Assembly (NCBI RefSeq): GCF_000313135.1
Contig: NW_004457619.1
Location: forward strand, 1-24,357
Reading direction: 5' to 3'
DNA length: 24,357 nt
Source of the DNA: Acanthamoeba castellanii str. Neff
Taxonomy: Eukaryota > Discosea > Longamoebia > Acanthamoebidae
Shown here: positions 10,610 through 21,495 of the stretch, piece by piece
Layout: the number at the start of each line of letters is the position of its first letter
Position numbering within the stretch: position 1 is the stretch's first letter
Notes under the pieces: model-generated
Told to the model about the DNA's origin: nothing
Seen by the model: only the letters and a program-made list of their open reading frames with translations
The model's database searches: none
Made by a program: the position numbers and the translations under genes

Positions 10610-11494
10610 TCAGTTTAATGTTTGGTAGGTGTTCACTGGTCGCGGGGACCCAAAGAAGGGCAAGGCCAGCCCTACTCCAAACAATACCAAGCTGGCCACC
10701 AGAAACAGCGCCCAACCAATGCTGGGACCAAAGGTTGGTCCTGCAATTACATTAGTAAGGAGTGGCACCAGAGGGGCAGATGAAGAGTCAAGTTACGTAC
10801 CATTGAAGAAACAGTAGTAAGCTCGCCCTTGCTCGCACGCCCCGTTGCCGTAGTCAGCAGCAAGTGCTGATGGGTGGAGATAGAGAAGCACCCAGGAAGC
10901 TGTGGTCATCAGAGTGGCGAATGCAGAGGTGACGATCATGGGCCACCACAGGCGTTCGCGCCACTTGGAGGTCTGCACGCCAATTCAAGTCAGCTTGTTC
11001 GGCACTGGCAATACGCATCAATCCCTCCTCTACTTGCCTCCTCTGCTCGACATGAACGTACCATGAACGAGGGCAGCGCGTGGATAGCCACGAACGCAAG
11101 CTGCAGCCCCACGAGAACGTGGGAGGCAATGACAGTGGACAGTATCAGGTAGAACATGTGGCGTAGGTTGCTGCCCATGCAGCTGTCCCCTTCGGAATAG
11201 TAGCATGAACTGGGGCCGTCGAGGAACACGAGATACTCCTGCAGGCTGCCGCCCGACCTCAACGGCAAGTGGTACCTGGAACGCGCGCAATCCCTCCGAC
11301 TCAGCTAAGAAGAGCATGACCACAGAGAGGGGCCTGGCTGCGTACCATGGAGATGCGGCACCGCCAACCATGAGCATCAATGCCACGAGAAGAAGAAAGA
11401 AGACCCCCGTGTGCTGGAGATTTACTACGTTCTTCTTCACTATCATGTTGGGTTCTATGCTCGGTTCTATGTACAGAGAGGAGAAGCCTTCCAT
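10610..11494 (-). CDS. Four-helix (tetraspan-type) membrane protein, 221 aa
   Basis: Exons 11494-11346, 11275-11062, 10972-10801 and 10740-10610 total 666 nt and join in frame. Four hydrophobic segments stand out at residues about 29-47 (GVFFLLLVALMLMVGG), 91-117, 131-153 and 186-208. Between helices 1 and 2 is a roughly 40-residue loop with Cys74 and Cys82, and between helices 3 and 4 a short loop with Cys167 and Cys175. SPWY directly follows helix 1. This layout, with both ends cytoplasmic and two outward loops each holding a cysteine pair, is that of the broad claudin/PMP22-like four-helix class, but I cannot name a family and see no W-GLW-C-C signature. The start is the first Met in the frame. 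A 5' exon ending at 11596, spliced to 11521, keeps the frame open but has no Met, so it is probably 5' UTR. It is divergent from the SMCR8 gene. Confidence 0.8.
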
Positions 11495-11875
11495 GCCCGA
11501 GACGAGCAGATGGATTAGTAGCTGGTGAGCGACTACCAGCGTCGCCCCTCCTTGCACAGAGGCATCTCTTTTGGTGCGCGCACGCCTTAGAGTACCTGGC
11601 GTTGCCGGTCGAGTCCTCTACTTCCTTGGAGGCGGTCTGGGGTACAGGCACCTGTAGTTGTCGTCCAGGTCGTCGGGCTACTTTCTTCTTGTTCAAGAGG
11701 CGTGCGGTCGACAAGAAGGACAGCACGACGGTCATTTCCGTCCAGAAACAGGTGGGTGGGTGAAAATCGACTCAGCAATAATCGAAACCAACAAAAAGCA
11801 ACGGCATAGGCGGGTGAGCGCGCATTCGAATGGGCTGCGCGTAAGTGCTCTAGAGAGGTGTGAAAGCGAGAGATA
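11495..11875. other. Divergent promoter region and 5' UTR intron
   Basis: This stretch separates the minus-strand four-helix gene from the plus-strand SMCR8 gene. Nearest the four-helix gene I place a 74-nt 5' UTR intron (11595-11522; donor CAG|GTACTC, acceptor CACCAG). The remaining 280 bp must contain both start sites. No TATA box is apparent near either gene. Confidence 0.5.
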
Positions 11876-14800
11876 ATGGGCGATCACGAGGACGCGTCGA
11901 AGCGAGAGGAGGGGGGAGGGCCAGGGGCGCCTTCATTTACGGATGATTTCATATGCGTGTCCGAGTTCTCAGAGATCGTCGGCCCGGTGCCCCTCTTCTG
12001 CATCCCTGAGAGCGGCAAGGGGTCCTTCAACATCGAGAAATTCGTGATTCGCATTATGGCTGTCGATTACCAGAACAAGAGCTGCGACCCTGGTGCCTTT
12101 GTCGATGACACACAAGTCGTGATCACCGAGCCCACAGAGAATGCATTCGCCTACGTACTCAATCTCCCATTCCTCCAGATGGACTTCGTCACACCCTTCG
12201 TTTGCTCTCGTCTTATCCCCTAATCTTCGCCCCCAGGTGCATCATTTCACACTCCTCGACGTCTTTGCACGAGGTTATGTGCGGCCCATCTGTATGAGCT
12301 ACATCACACGACACCCAACCAAAATCATGGACAACTTTTCTACGTTGATGAAGAAATTCAACAAGGTACTCCTGCCCGCCTCCCCTTCTGTTGGGCCTTT
12401 ACAACACAACGTTGATCTTCTGTCCTGCACCTCCAGGTCTCGCGCATCTTCAAGGCGGGCAACCAGCTGGTGTTTTTGGAAGATCTCAAGCACAGGCTGG
12501 CCGATCTCTACCACACACGGGAGATCCTTCAACAGAAGAAGAGCCGCAGCTCTAACAACTCGTCTCAACAGCTCTTGCTCTCCTCCACGGACTCTGCGAG
12601 CTCAGCCGCGCCCACTACAACAACGTCGAGTGACGACTTCCCCGCCGTCACGACGACCCCAACACGGCTGGAGCCCACCGTGGAGGCGTCATCGCTGGCT
12701 TCGTCGGTCTCAGCCACGGCCGGCGATAGCGTGGCCGAGTCGACGACGGCGCTGGCCACAGGGGCAACGACCCCCATGAACACGCCCCTGAACAAGAGCG
12801 GCAACGCCGATCAAGACCAAGAGCTGCACGGCTTCCTCAACGCTGAAGACCCGACCGCCTTCTCCTTCATCCCTCCCACCGTACGTTCCACCTTTTTACA
12901 TTCGCATGTGCGTGCTGCTGCGTTGCGTAGTCAAACTTACGATGCTCCAACGTTCGCCTGTGCGCAGCCCAACATTGTAAATGAAACGATCAAGGAGATG
13001 GAGTCGATCAGGCGGCGGTTCCATCACAACATACTCAAGAGCCACAACAGTGACACGAGAGGCGGGAAGAACAGGCTCGGGTACGTTGACCCCCTGGATC
13101 AACTCGGCCATTTGATCTCCTGCGCGCGCTGACCATTTCCCTTTCTTGCCTTTTAGTGGCATGGACGACAATGTGCAGCGGGAGTACTCGCAGTTCGAGA
13201 CCGAAGACGAAGATGACGATGACGACATCTTCATGGAGCCCGAGTATTCGATCGGAGGTACTCAACCGGCCCTCTTTGTCTCCGGGGGAGCTCAGGCGGA
13301 GCGCGCCATTAGCGTCTCCTCTGCTATGACTCCTCTGATCCTTGCCTCCGATCAGGCGATGAGAGTGTAAATGAACAATCCGGGTCAATCGAGGCTACAG
13401 CAGAAGCTGATGGCGAGCGCAATGGCGATGACGACGAAGAGAATGGTGAGTCGCCTTCCCGCGTTTTTCATGCTCGATCGCACCACGCTCGTCACAGCGT
13501 GCGCTTGGCAGCTCCAAATACTCACATACCATTAATTCCTCTGCCGCACAGCCGAAGGGGAGGAGACCTTCGATGGCGCGAAGGAGTGCAACAGCAGTGA
13601 CGAGGAGGAAGACCTTCGCACCGAGGAACATCTGCTGGCCAACCTCTACCAGCAGCTGGGCATGCGCCTCCCCGAGACCGACTACAAGGCACGCCTGCTC
13701 CCCACCAGGCAGCACCAATCGGTGATGGCTTTCGTGCAAGTTTTGACTGACAGCTGTGCGCGTGTGTTTCTTTTGTGCATGGGTGCCGCATGACAGCCAC
13801 AAGTGTTGAAGACTCTGTACAAAGGAAGGCGTTACGAGACCAAGCTGCGCGAGCTGGACGAGCTCTGCGGCAAGGCCTACCAGCAAGCCCTCGAAAAGCT
13901 TCACAAGGTCCACTGCCACTATTCGCGACCCAGCATCGTCCTCGAGCTCGAAGAGGAGGAGTTTTGCTACGCCGGTGCGTTATGATCCATCGTCTTGGCT
14001 CCCGTTTCGCTCGAGCCCTGTTTCGGATCAGGCTCTTGGCTTACACAACTCTTAACAGAGCCGTCATCGTCGCTGCTGACGTTCGGACGCAACATCGTGT
14101 GCAATTTCAACCTCGAAGCTTACATGCGCTCGCCCCACAAACGAAGTTCTGCGCGCGACACGCCGCTGAGCTCCTTCTCTTCTTCGCCCTATGTCACACG
14201 CCGCAGTTCCATCTCTTCTCCCACGGTGCCCTCCTCAACCCGAGTCCCGCACTCGAGTGACACGATGAATTGACACACAGCACGACACGACACGACACGA
14301 CACGACACGACACGACACGACACGACACGACACGACACGACACGACACGACACGACACGACACACAGATGAAAGACGTGGGCGAGAGCACGTCAGATGGT
14401 TCGTCGGGGGCGTCGTCGTACGACTCGCCGGCACAGCTGACACCGCCCACGGACCAACCGTTGCTCTCTCCCGAACCTTTCGACGAAGCCATCCTCACCC
14501 GAAAACTTATGGGTAACTGTCGACCGTTTCCCAGTGCGTGTGTGCGGCCGTGTGTCGGCTGTAGAGAGGCGGTTGTTGGTGCCATAATCTAAAGGCCTCG
14601 TTCGTCTCTCTCTCACACACAGGACTGGATGGGACGAATGTTGCGCCACACGTGCTTGTTTGCCCGCCGGAGAGGGGAACGCCACCAGCACTTGCCGGCT
14701 CCACTCCCGACCGAAAGAAGCCGCCCAAGAACAAGTACGCGTTTGCGCGCGCGAGCTTAGTTGGTTGGCACTCGTGGAAACACCAGCAAAAGCAACTCAT

Positions 14801-15054
14801 TTCTTCTTCTTGTCTCTCGCCCAGGCCGAACCTGGAAACGTTCGCGAGCACGCTGTGGGACTGTTCAACGGTGAACGCGGGGATGGGCGTGACCAAGCTC
14901 ATGCGATACAACTTCGTGCGACACCTGGTGTACTCGCTCCTCAAGGGACGACCCGTGATCATCTACGGCACTCCACAGAATGAAAATCTCGTGAGGGTAA
15001 TCGTTCCCTCCCCCCAATTCTCTCGCTACACGTCCGCATGTCTGGCTCGGTGCC

Positions 15055-15091
<37 letters not shown>

Positions 15092-16588
15092 ACACGCGTT
15101 TCAGGAATTGGTGTCGGCATGCTCGTTGTTCGTGCCTGGCTCCGGACGAGGCGCCAATGCGCTCATCGCTTCTTGGCGAACGAAGCCCATCCACATGAGC
15201 GACCTCGCATACCTCAAGCTGATTGGCCTCTCCAAGCGAGTCACCATCCCCAAGGCCGTTGAGGTACGCACGCACACACACACACACACATATTTCTGCG
15301 CATCTGATCGTTCCTCTTGTATAGCGCTACGTCTCGATCTTTGATTATGAGAACGCACAGTTGCGTTGTCCACCCTACACGAAGGGCACCCTCGTGGAGA
15401 AGATCCTGGGGCTACGCACGCACTGGCCGGTACGCCGACATTCCACTAATTTGTTTTTGGTTTTTGGTTGTTTTGTCCTACATTGTTTTGTTAAAAAAAG
15501 CAAACTGATGCTTGTTTATGTGGGCGTAGGACGAGAAGACGCACCTGGCCTATATTCACTACAAGCTGCTCGAGGTGGCGACCCAGGCGTGTCTCTACTA
15601 CCAGATGTGCTGCGTGACCAACAACTTCAACCACACCTTCCCGCCGGCGTCGTCCGTACCCGGCTCCCTGCGGGGCAACATCCAACAGACCTACTCGGCC
15701 GACGTCACCGTGAGTCTCCGAGAAAAGAGCGGCAGCGTGTCCGGCCCTGCCTCGTCGGCTAACAGCGGCGTCAGCGGCAAGGGCAGGAGCGATTCGAGCC
15801 CACGTGAGAACAGCAAGCTCTCGGGGGCGAGCAGCGGCGGAGGCATGGGCGACGACGGCGGTCGCGAAAGGAGTCAGCTCGACGAGGAGGGCCAAGAGCC
15901 CGCCACACAGAAGCGCACGTCGACGCTGGGCGGGTATCCCGGCTACCAGGCCAACCCGGAGCGGCTGGCCGCTGGCGCCCCCGGGCCGCAGTCGCGGGCC
16001 AATGCCAAGCCATCGATCGGTGATGGAGGCAGCGGCAAGGGTTCGATGTACCAGCGAACGTACCACTCTGAGGGCCAGCTGCCCACCGTCAACGTGCCCA
16101 CCGTGCCAAGCTCTGTCAGGTGCGCTACCCACTCCCTCGACCCACCGTCCCTGTATGCGCGTTGACCCGTTGTTCCGGCCTCGTCGCCCTGCGGCATTGC
16201 AGGGAGCAAGCCAAATTGAACTTCTTCCGACAGACTAAGGTCAAGACGCACGACATGGCCATCGTTGAGGTACCGCTCTACGACTCGCCTTCTCTCTGCG
16301 TTTGCCCTCCTGAATGCTCACCTGTGCGTTGCACGCGTGTTTCAGTATTTTGCGGAGGTGGTCAAGGAACAGCAGTCGCTGGAGATGCACGGCCCTGGCG
16401 CGCAGGTACGCTCTTCTTTCCTTACTTCTTCTTCTTCTTCTTCTTTTCTCGCGTTTGTGCCCCATGATCCTAACCGAAGCTTTCCTTCGTTGGCTTCCGT
16501 CATCAAGGTGGCTCCGGTGATTCATCTCGACTACACGCCCTGCGCACTCTTCAAGCACACCAAGGAGAAGGGCAAAGGCGGCAAGTAA
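11876..16588 (+). CDS. SMCR8: SMCR8-like DENN-family protein, about 1042 aa
   Basis: In animals SMCR8 pairs with C9orf72 and WDR41, controls Rab/Arf-type GTPases and regulates autophagy and lysosomal mTOR signalling. The N-terminal longin part shows DDFICVSEFSEIVGPVPLF, FVIRIMAVDYQ, AYVHHFTLLDVFARGYVRP and a helix ending DLKHRLADLYHTREIL. The C-terminal DENN part shows LVYSLLKGRPVIIYG, ACSLFVPGSG, LKLIGLSKRV, LRCPPYTKGTLV and YFAEVVKEQ. Order and motifs match SMCR8 end to end. Eighteen exons: 11876-12154, 12237-12365, 12437-12880, 12968-13080, 13157-13257, 13356-13445, 13552-13688, 13797-13974, 14059-14225, 14368-14512, 14623-14734, 14825-14996, 15105-15263, 15325-15429, 15530-16119, 16203-16269, 16346-16405 and 16508-16588. 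The end of exon 9 is uncertain (14225 or 14243). Low-complexity Ser/Gly inserts sit at about residues 165-285 and 810-970. The Met is first in its exon. Confidence 0.85.
14281..14363. repeat. (CACGA)n pentamer microsatellite in an SMCR8 intron
   Basis: About sixteen perfect CACGA copies run without interruption and end a few bases before the acceptor at 14367. They fill most of the intron between exons 9 and 10 of the SMCR8 gene. The same word, more degenerate, recurs in many other introns of the window. Confidence 0.95.
15057..15087. repeat. (CA)n microsatellite in an SMCR8 intron
   Basis: About fifteen CA units lie in the intron 14997-15104, in the transcript sense. A shorter run lies in the following intron, near 15272-15290. 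Confidence 0.9.
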
Positions 16589-16846
16589 GGGCCGAGTGGC
16601 TGCTTGCCGCACAATCCAATCTGGTCTCGTTTCTCTCTCCTCTCTCTCTCTCTCTCTCGCCATCTCTTCACTTCCCTCTCTCTACTCCACGCCACGAACA
16701 TAAGCCACCGCTCCAGGACCACAGCATCAATCACCCACGTGATCTATTTATTACTTCACTGCTATTTATTATAAACTTGCTGGCTTTGGTGGTGCTGTCC
16801 CTTGTTGTTTGTTGTTTGTTGGGTTGTTGCTGTGTTGTCGTCAAAT

Positions 16847-16874
16847 AATAAATTACGAATAAAAATCAAATAAA
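16847..16874 (+). terminator. Cluster of AATAAA poly(A) signals, likely for SMCR8
   Basis: AATAAA occurs at 16847-16852, 16858-16863 and 16869-16874, within an AT-rich block 260-290 bp past the SMCR8 stop codon and 75-100 bp before the eIF5B TATA box. Three hexamers this close in a GC-rich genome are likely to be used for 3' end formation; that use is inferred. Confidence 0.5.
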
Positions 16875-16947
16875 ATCAATAATAGTTCTTTTCTTCTTCG
16901 TTTTTTCTTTGTGCGATCTTTTTGGTGAAGTGCAGAGGCGCAGCAGG

Positions 16948-16954
16948 TATAAAT
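16948..16954 (+). promoter_or_regulatory. TATA box of the eIF5B gene
   Basis: TATAAAT stands in an otherwise GC-balanced stretch about 240 bp before the eIF5B ATG. Transcription would then begin near 16980, giving a leader of roughly 210 nt or less. It is the only clear TATA box I find at a gene start here, fitting a highly expressed translation gene. Confidence 0.55.
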
Positions 16955-17192
16955 CGCTTGATCCTCGATCTATTCTCGCATCTCGATTACCAGCCCACAC
17001 GGTAGCGTACGCGTGATTACTTCATCCCATCTCACTCACTCCAACATCCACACTCACCGGTGGATTCCCATCAATCGCCAAGCTGAATCTCCATACCACA
17101 TTTTCGCTATCATCTCCTACGCAGCAATCGCTCAATCTCAAACCATCCGAGTAAACCACCCGAATCGAGAGACTCGCTAATTCGCAGTAGAA

Positions 17193-20100
17193 ATGCCGAA
17201 GAAGAACAACAGAAGAGGACAGCGCGGCCCCGAAGACGACGAGGAGGTCGAGAAGGTGCTCCAAGACCTCGCCAATGGCGAAGATGCCGGGACTGCCCTC
17301 GGAGGCGGAGGCCAGCAGAAGGGCGGCAAGGGCAAGAAGAACCGCCGCAACCAGGCCGCCGATGAGGACGAGGAGGTCGAGCGCATCCTGCAGGCCATCG
17401 CCAATGGCGAGGAGGTGCCCGAAGACTCGCCGAAGCCCGCCGCCGCCGGAGGCAAGAAGGGCGGAGCTAAGCAGCAGCAGAAGGGCCGACGCGGCCAGCG
17501 CGGACCCGAAGACGAGGAGGAAGATGGCGATGATGAGCCCGCCCCCGCCCCCGCGAAGCAGCAGCAGAAGGGTCCCAACAAGAAGGGCGCCAACAAGCGT
17601 AACAACCGGCGTGGAGGCGACGACGATGATGAAGATGATGAGCCCGCCCCCGCCCCCGCCCCCGCGAAGCAGCAGCAACAGCAGCAGAAGGGCGGCAAGA
17701 AGAACCGTCGCAACCAGGCCGCCGACGATGACGAGGAGGTCGAGAAGGTGCTCCAGGACCTGGCCGAGGGCAAGGAGCCCGCCCCTGCCCAGCAGCCCAA
17801 GCAGCAGCAGCAGAAGGGCGGCAAAAAGAACCGTCGCAACCAGGCTGCCGACGAGGACGAGGAGGTCGAGGCCATCCTCCAGGCCATCGCCGAGGGCCGC
17901 GAGGTGCCCGACGCCGCCGCGGCGCCCAAGGGCGGCAAGAAGGGACAACAGCAGCAGAAGCAGCAGAAGGCGGCGGCCGCTGAGGAAGAGGAGGCTGACG
18001 GTGGCGACGACGATGAAGACGCCGAAGGCGAGGGCGAGGGCGGCCCCAAGGTGCTCTCGGCCGCGGCCAAGAAGCGTCTGAAGAAGAAGCAGAAGGAGCA
18101 GGAGAAGAAGGCTCAGGCCGCCGCTGCTGCCGCCGCGCCCAAGGGCAAGGCCGGTGCGAAGGGTAAGGCCGGCGCCGCTGCCGGCAAGGCGGCTGCCGCC
18201 GAGCCCGCCGCCGGCGCCGCGGCCAAGAAGCCGAGGAGCGCCATCGCAGCGATGATCCTCAAGCAGCAGGAGGAAGAGCGCAAGCGGAAGGAGGAGGAGG
18301 AGCGGCTGATCAGGGAGGAGGAGGAGCGGCTGCGCAAGGAGGCCGAAGAGGAGGAGCGCCTGCGCAAGGAGCTCGAGGAGAAGCGCGCGGCTAACCGGCT
18401 CAAGAAGAAGGAGAAGAACAAGGACGCCGACAAGCGCCGGGCCGAGCGCGAGCGACAGGAGCGCCTGGCGCGTCTGGGCATTGCTGTGCCCGCCGCCGCC
18501 GGCGGCGAGGAGGGCGCGCCCAAGCAGAAGAAGCCCCAGTCGGCCCTCTACGCCAAGCCCAAGAAGCAGCGGCCGGTGGTCAAGACCGCCGAGGAGCAGG
18601 AGGCCGAGGCCCAAAAGCAGGCCCAGGAGGCTGCCGCCGCCGCTGCCGCCGCCGCGGCCAAGGCCGAGGAGCCCGAGAGCTGGGAGGAGGAGGCCGACGA
18701 GTGGGAGCAGAAGGCCGAACCCACCGCCGCCGCCGAGGAGACTACCGACGAAGCCGCCACCGCTGCCGCCGAGGCCGAGAAGGAGGAGCCCGCCGCCAAG
18801 ACCGAGGAGCCCGCGACCGGTGCCGCTGACGCCGAGGCCAAGGGCAAGGACAAGGATGCCGAGGGTGCCGCTGCCGCCGAGGCCGGTGGCGAGAAGAAGC
18901 CGACGCTGCGATCGCCCATCTGCTGTATCCTGGGCCACGTCGATACGGGCAAGACGAAGCTGCTCGACAAGATCAGGCAGACCAACGTGCAGGGCGGCGA
19001 GGCAGGTGGTATCACCCAGCAGATCGGCGCGTCGTTCTTCCCGCTGAAGGCGCTCAAGGAGAAGACCAAGGCCATGGCCCAAAAGACCAAGTTCCAGATC
19101 AAGGTCCCGGGCCTGCTGGTCATCGACACGCCCGGCCACGAGTCGTTCACCAACCTCCGCTCGCGCGGTTCGTCGCTCTGCGATATCGCCGTACTGGTGG
19201 TGGATCTCATGCACGGCCTGGAGCCGCAGACGCTCGAGTCCATCAAGCTCCTCCGACAGCGCAAGACGCCCTTCATCGTCGCCCTCAACAAGATCGATCG
19301 TATCTACGGCTGGAAGGAGTCCCCCAACGCGCCCTTCCAGGAAACCCTCAAGAAGCAGAACCTCGCGGCCAAGTACGTGACGACACACACGACACACACA
19401 CACGACACACGATTCTGACTTCGGTCTCTGTCTGGCTCGCTGTAGGCAGGAGTTCGAGAACCGCGTGGCGCATACGGTGACCATGTTCGCCGAGCAGGGC
19501 CTCAACGCCGTGCTCTACTACCAGAACAAGGACTTCGTGCACAACGTCTCGCTGGTCCCCACATCCGCGCACACCGGCGAGGGCATCCCCGATATGCTGG
19601 CCCTTCTCATCCAGCTCACCCAGACCAAGCTCACCAAGAAGATCGTCACCAAGGACCTCTTCCAGGTACTGCGCTCTTCATGTGTGACGGCACGACACGA
19701 CACGCACTGACCACGCCGTGGGGTGGCGGTGAACAGGCGACTGTGCTGGAGGTGAAGGTGGTCGAAGGTCTGGGCACGACGATCGACGTCATCCTGGTGA
19801 ACGGCGTGCTGCACGAGGGCGACCGCATCGTGGTGTGCGGTCTCGACGGCCCGATCGCGACCAACATCCGCGCGCTACTCACGCCGCACCCCATGCGCGA
19901 GCTCCGCGTCAAGACCCCCTACCAGCACCACAAGGAGGTCATCGCCGCCCAGGGTGTCAAGATCTCGGCCCAGGGCCTCGACCGCGCCGTCGCCGGTTCT
20001 TCGCTCGTCGTCGTCGACGAGAAGGATGACGAGGAGCTCGTCATGAAGCGGTACGGCCCCTCTCCGTTCATCCATTTCATCCGCTGCATCTCGCTCACAC

Positions 20101-21052
20101 ACTGCGTGTCATGTCGTGTGTGTCGTGCTCTGTTTCAAAACATAGAGTGCAGTCCGACCTGACGGACATTCTCAAGAAGGTCCAGAAGAAGGGCGTGTGC
20201 GTGCAGGCCTCGACACTGGGTTCGCTCGAGGCGCTGCTGACGTTCCTCGGCGAGTCGAACATCCCCGTGGGCTCGATCAACATCGGCCCCGTGCACAGGT
20301 CCGACGTCATCAAGGCCTCGGTCAACCTCGACAAGGGCAAGCGTAAGGAGTTTGGCTGTATTCTGGCCTTCGACGTGCCGGTCGACAAGGACGCCAAGGC
20401 CGAGGCGGCCAAGGCCGGCGTGCGCATCTTCACGGCCGACATCATCTACCACCTGTTCGACCAGTTCACAGCCTACCTCGCCGAGCTCAAGGCCAAGGAG
20501 AAGGCCGAGGCCGCGCTCAAGGTGGTCTTCCCGTGCATCCTCGAGATCGTGCCCGGCTGCGTCTTCAACAAGAAGGACCCCATCGTCATCGGCGTGCGCG
20601 TCGTCGAGGGTCTCCTCAAGCTGGGCACCCCGCTGTGCGTCCAGAAGATCGTCACCACCACCGACGACGAGGGCCGCACCAGGAACCGCAAGGAGATGCT
20701 CTACATCGGCAAGATTACCTCGCTTCAGGTGCGCACACCCTTCTTCAAATTATTCATCATCGTGATCGTTAGATTGCTCACCGCACGACACACAACACGC
20801 ACGACACGACACGCACAACAGGACAATCACAAGGAGGTCCCGCAGGCGGTGGTCGACCAGCAGGTGGCGGTGAAGATCGAGGGCGGGTCGGTGACGTTCG
20901 GCCGGCAGATGGACGAGAGCTCCAAGATCTACAGTCAGCTGTCGCGCGAGTCCATCGACGCGCTCAAGGACCACTTCCGCGACGTGCTCGTGGCGAACAA
21001 GGGCATGGTGGCCCTCATCCAGAAGCTCAAGCCCATGTTCGACATCATGTAA
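17193..21052 (+). CDS. EIF5B: Translation initiation factor eIF5B (eukaryotic IF2 homologue), 1175 aa
   Basis: This GTPase joins the 60S subunit to the initiation complex in the cytosol. Exons 17193-19372, 19446-19665, 19737-20050, 20146-20728 and 20822-21052 sum to 3528 nt in frame. The G domain is complete: GHVDTGKT at residues 581-588, GGITQQIGA (switch 1), DTPGHE at 645-650, NKID at 699-702 and SAHTGEG. Domains II to IV follow, including [19 protein letters not shown] and [14 protein letters not shown]. The first 570 residues are the usual poorly conserved, highly charged part. Here they contain four copies of a DEEVExxLQxxAxGxE module, Gln and Ala-Pro tracts, and a long Glu/Arg/Lys helix (about 355-405). 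The C-terminus [11 protein letters not shown] ends like known eIF5B. The first Met is well placed (AAATGCC) and the length is near that of human eIF5B (about 1220). It lies head to tail with SMCR8 upstream and the Hsp40 gene downstream. Confidence 0.97.
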
Positions 21053-21495
21053 TCGGTCGTCGTCCAGGCCCGCCAGCTTTCCACCAGACTTTTTTCCAAT
21101 CACACAGGCCAACCAAGCCTTTTGTTTCAGTTGTTTCAGCTGGCCAGAGCTGCAAAGAAGAAACTATCGTGGGCGGCACGTGAGGAGGCGGCACGAGACG
21201 GCACCACGAGCAACGTAACACGTGTTTGTGAAATTTTGAAGTTCGTATGCATGCCTGCCGCTTTGACGCGAAATTTCAAGTTACAGGAAATTAAGACGAG
21301 GGTTGCGAACAGAAGGTGTCTGGCGCGCATTCGGCTCATGATCGAACTCGCCTCTCCACCCTAACTCTAGATACCTTAGTTGTTTGCCATCTATCATCTT
21401 GCACTCTCCTTTTTTTCAGCGGAAGATTGTGTTGCTTTCAACTCGATTTCCTGATAGATTAGACTCGTTCGATTAGCGATTAGACGAAGAACACG
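21053..21495. other. eIF5B 3' UTR and Hsp40 promoter region
   Basis: This 443-bp gap holds no convincing gene. It contains a heat-shock-element-like inverted pair (21270-21277) and, at 21410-21420, a T tract ending in CAG that looks like the acceptor of a 5' UTR intron of the Hsp40 gene. The last 75 bases before the ATG would be the leader. Confidence 0.5.
21270..21277. promoter_or_regulatory. Possible heat-shock element (GAA-nn-TTC)
   Basis: GAAATTTC is a head-to-head pair of heat-shock-factor half sites, about 220 bp before the Hsp40 ATG. More GAA words lie near 21230-21240 and 21286. Only two half sites are in perfect register, fewer than the three usually needed, so this is weak and rests partly on the identity of the downstream gene. 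Confidence 0.25.

Larger units (their letters stand above)
16589..17192. other. SMCR8 3' UTR and eIF5B promoter/5' UTR
   Basis: This 604-bp gap opens with a CT-rich stretch (16630-16685), then a strongly AT-rich block (16740-16890) carrying poly(A) signals, then a TATA box near 16948, and finally a C-rich leader before the eIF5B ATG. I see no RNA gene. Confidence 0.6.

Noticed and set aside
11597..11735. Coding N-terminal exon for the four-helix protein starting at Met 11735
   Set aside because: That frame reaches the next exon only through a 28-nt intron, which is too short. The realistic 74-nt intron joins a different frame that lacks a Met, so the exon is better read as 5' UTR.
17022..19505. 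Long open frame (827 codons) on the minus strand opposite eIF5B
   Set aside because: It is the antisense of the highly GC-biased first eIF5B exon. The reading is a Leu/Gly-rich run with no domain, while the plus strand encodes an unmistakable eIF5B.
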